Shown in pieces: positions 61,801 through 64,000 of a stretch of DNA of 64,000 nucleotides (positions are counted from its first letter, which is position 1; every line of letters begins with the position of its first letter). Origin of the DNA: Heracleum sosnowskyi (taxonomy: Eukaryota; Streptophyta; Magnoliopsida; Apiales; Apiaceae). A model generated the notes under the pieces. The model was not told the DNA's origin, did not search any database, and saw only the letters and a list, made by a program, of their open reading frames with translations. Made by a program: the position numbers and the translations under genes. Where the stretch lies: contig CM061242.1 in the NCBI GenBank assembly GCA_030848705.1, positions 129,032,757 to 129,096,756 of the forward strand, given 5' to 3'.

Positions 61801-63700
61801 AAATAGAAACATTGGTTTAATTTGACTTTCTTGATGCAGTAATATATAAGAATGAGATATATAAAACTGCATAAATGAACCCTAGCTAGCCTGTGCATAA
61901 ATAGATCTAATGAAGTGAGAGATGATGAATGGCCATTCACCTAACTGATTTTCAGTGAACTTTAAAGAAATTAACGGAAGGAAATAACTGAACCTGATTC
62001 GAATTTCAAATCTAACACAACATTTCCTTTGGCTACTAAAGAACAGATGAAGGCCAATTCGAAGGCTGCCAAGGTAATGAGGAGTAATGTTTTAATTCTC
62101 GGATGAGACATTGATGAAATGATTTTATTTGGTAATGGGGTATATACCGACGCTTCGTAGTATTCCATTACATGCCAAGGGCTGAATACAGATCATTAGG
62201 AACTTTGGGAGTTGCCAGTGGCTGAATGTACCTGCAGTGCTGGATTTCAATTAGTGGACTGGAGGCGATATTTTGAGAAGTCAGATTTTAGTTCTAATGC
62301 GCACCAGAGGTGTAACGATCGAACTTGAATGTACTCCTTTCTTTTCATGCTTACAAACTCCCTCGACAGAGTCGGCCACACAGTATGTGACACTTATATA
62401 TGATGGATAAAATAATTAACCAGATCACAAATTCAGCATCTTGGCAAATTTTTAAAAGTATTCAGTCAAGGAGCCAGGCCTGAAGGAAAAAAACCTGGCT
62501 TTTGGAATTTGAATATACACACAGTATACCAGTATACTACTCTCAGCCTCTCAGGTATAGTGTGGACAACATGAAATTCCAACCCGGTTAATATGAATGA
62601 GAATAAAAGTTAAATACATTTTTATATCGACATCTCATTCCAATTCCAACTAACAAAGTTGAAACCCCGATATCCAAAAGACCCCTTTGTTAAATCAGGG
62701 CTAGCTAGCTGGTAAAATAGAAACAGAAGAACAAGAGGTATTCTTAATTTTCCTATCACTTTGACATAAAATTTTAACAAGAAATGAAACTCTAGTAATC
62801 AATTAAATCGCCTATAAGCATTGTTCAAGGGTGAGTGTATTTCTATATAGGAGATGTTCAGGAACAAGTGAACGTACAACATATCATACCGCGAAAATTT
62901 TTCACAATCCCATATATATATAAACACCAAAAATCCTACTATACACTTCAACGGAAACTTTCAACACTGCAACAATCGATTGCCACTAACCGGCCCTCTT
63001 ATATGTGGTCATGCGGTATATTTACAATATATATGTGGTCATGTGAACATACATTATAGGAGTACATATTAATGAGAAGGTACATATATAAGAAACACAA
63101 ACACAGTTGAACATATAGACTGATATATATAAGTGGCAAAATTACAGTGATTGGTCAGATCTAAATTCAGAAAAGAGCTAGAGGGCAATGAACACTAATT
63201 AGTAGCCTTTGGTCATGATAATAAGTTTGATAGAACCAACTATACCCCAAGTACCAGCTAAACCTAGCTAATGTGTCTCCATCTCTATGGCATTAACTGT
63301 GGGTCTATGATTCTAGGTTAGGTTTAGGGTTTAGTCCTTACAAATCTAGTTTCTCTCACTTAAATTATCATTCATATATTCTTCATAAAGCCCATTTCTT
63401 CTTACCCAAATGAACATCTTTCTGCAGTGACCAAAAACCTGAAATTTATCAAATTAACTAAATTTACCTAATAATTCAAGCTCATTCTTCTTGCTCACAC
63501 CTAAAGATTTATGGATCTAGCTCCTAGATTCGTGTGAAGCATCAAAATCATTATTTTAGATCTACTATAAAATTAAAAACACATGAGAGAGGCAAAAAAA
63601 AAAAGCAAGTACCAGTAGAAAGAATCTTAGAGAGAGAAACAGTAGTGATAATGTAATATAAATGAAGAAAGGAAAAAGAATAGCAATCAAACCCTAGAAG
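58804..63700. other. Gene-poor region downstream of the TCP gene
   Basis: No coding sequence can be supported. Base composition is less AT-rich than the transposon zones and the (TA)n content is modest, so it may be old promoter or intergenic DNA. A short interstitial telobox-like GGTTTAGGGTTTAG occurs at about 63321. Small open frames here have no family resemblance. Confidence 0.4.
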
Positions 63701-63765
63701 TAGTGATGTGTATTTTTTCAGCCCCATGGATCTTTCTTTGGAGTTCTATGAAAACCCAGATCATA

Positions 63766-63955
63766 TATATTAAAAATTACATTAACTGAAGATTTGGGTA
63801 GTGATGCTTTCTTGGAAGTAAGATATGAAACCTCTGCAGGGAGCAAAAAGAAAACATAAAAAATTACACTAACTGAAGATTTGGGGTGGTGTTTTGGGGA
63901 ATATAAACGAGAGGTTAATCTTGAAGTGGGATTTAGGAACACTAACTGAAGATTA
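63766..63955. repeat. Short direct repeats, ACTAACTGAAGATT
   Basis: The core TTAACTGAAGATTTGGG or ACTAACTGAAGATT occurs three times (about 63780, 63865 and 63941), two of them with the preceding AAAAATTACA. The period is about 80 bp. The window ends soon after, so the extent is unknown. Confidence 0.7.
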
Positions 63956-64000
63956 TTGATAAAGTAGGATTAAAGTAACATTTTTCTTGTATTTGAAAAC

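Noticed and set aside
63310..63340. Telomere-like GGTTTAGGGTTTAG
   Set aside because: One or two units only; a telobox or chance, not a telomere.
1..64000. CRISPR arrays, operons, bacterial promoters, rRNA genes
   Set aside because: None seen; genome style is plant nuclear.

Overview
The window is nuclear DNA from a flowering plant. Genes have GT-AG introns, coding sequence is sparse in an AT-rich background, and the transposon families are typical of plants (Helitrons, hAT and Mutator-type elements, a tiny tandem LTR element, tRNA-derived SINEs). The protein families and a CYCLOIDEA/TB1-class TCP gene fit a eudicot, probably an asterid. The exact taxon is inference.

Five host genes are supported. 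(1) 2187-9808 (+): the catalytic and C-terminal part of a class II histone deacetylase like HDA15, in 14 exons; its N-terminus appears to lie left of the window. (2) 10615-11725 (-): a two-exon, two-repeat MYB of the DIVARICATA/SRM1 type, convergent with the HDAC. (3) 17015-18160 (-): a PP2A activator (PTPA) with a probable intron in its 5' leader. (4) 31028-38143 (-): a complete MSH2 mismatch-repair gene; my 13-exon model keeps frame throughout and gives 943 residues. (5) 57596-58803 (+): a CYC/TB1-clade TCP transcription factor whose apparent stop codon probably lies inside a small 3' intron, so the protein ends in a second exon.

Most of the rest is mobile DNA. 12.5-13.1 kb: a Mutator-type MITE nested in a hAT-like element. 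19.8-29.7 kb: two copies of a minisatellite-bearing repeat flank a large nest, in which a roughly 7.8-kb TIR element (MULE-like) sits inside a degenerate element and carries a captured MATH-domain exon plus many copies of a short TTAGTGATT-like motif. 39.4-45.9 kb: a complete small Helitron on the minus strand, a tandem TRIM element with LTRs of about 78 bp, and a 3.3-kb Helitron carrying a broken RPA1-like gene. 46.8-49.5 kb: a decayed gypsy-type retrotransposon. 49.7-52.8 kb: a Helitron array with three internal copies of its end modules. 56.2-56.9 kb: a hAT element with an exact 8-bp target duplication.

The five genes do not form a pathway; this is ordinary plant gene order with accessory DNA between genes. 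The most notable accessory loci are the MULE with captured MATH exon and motif array, the RPA-carrying Helitron, the tandem TRIM and the Helitron array. All exon boundaries were read by eye from splice consensus, frame and family knowledge; no alignments were run.
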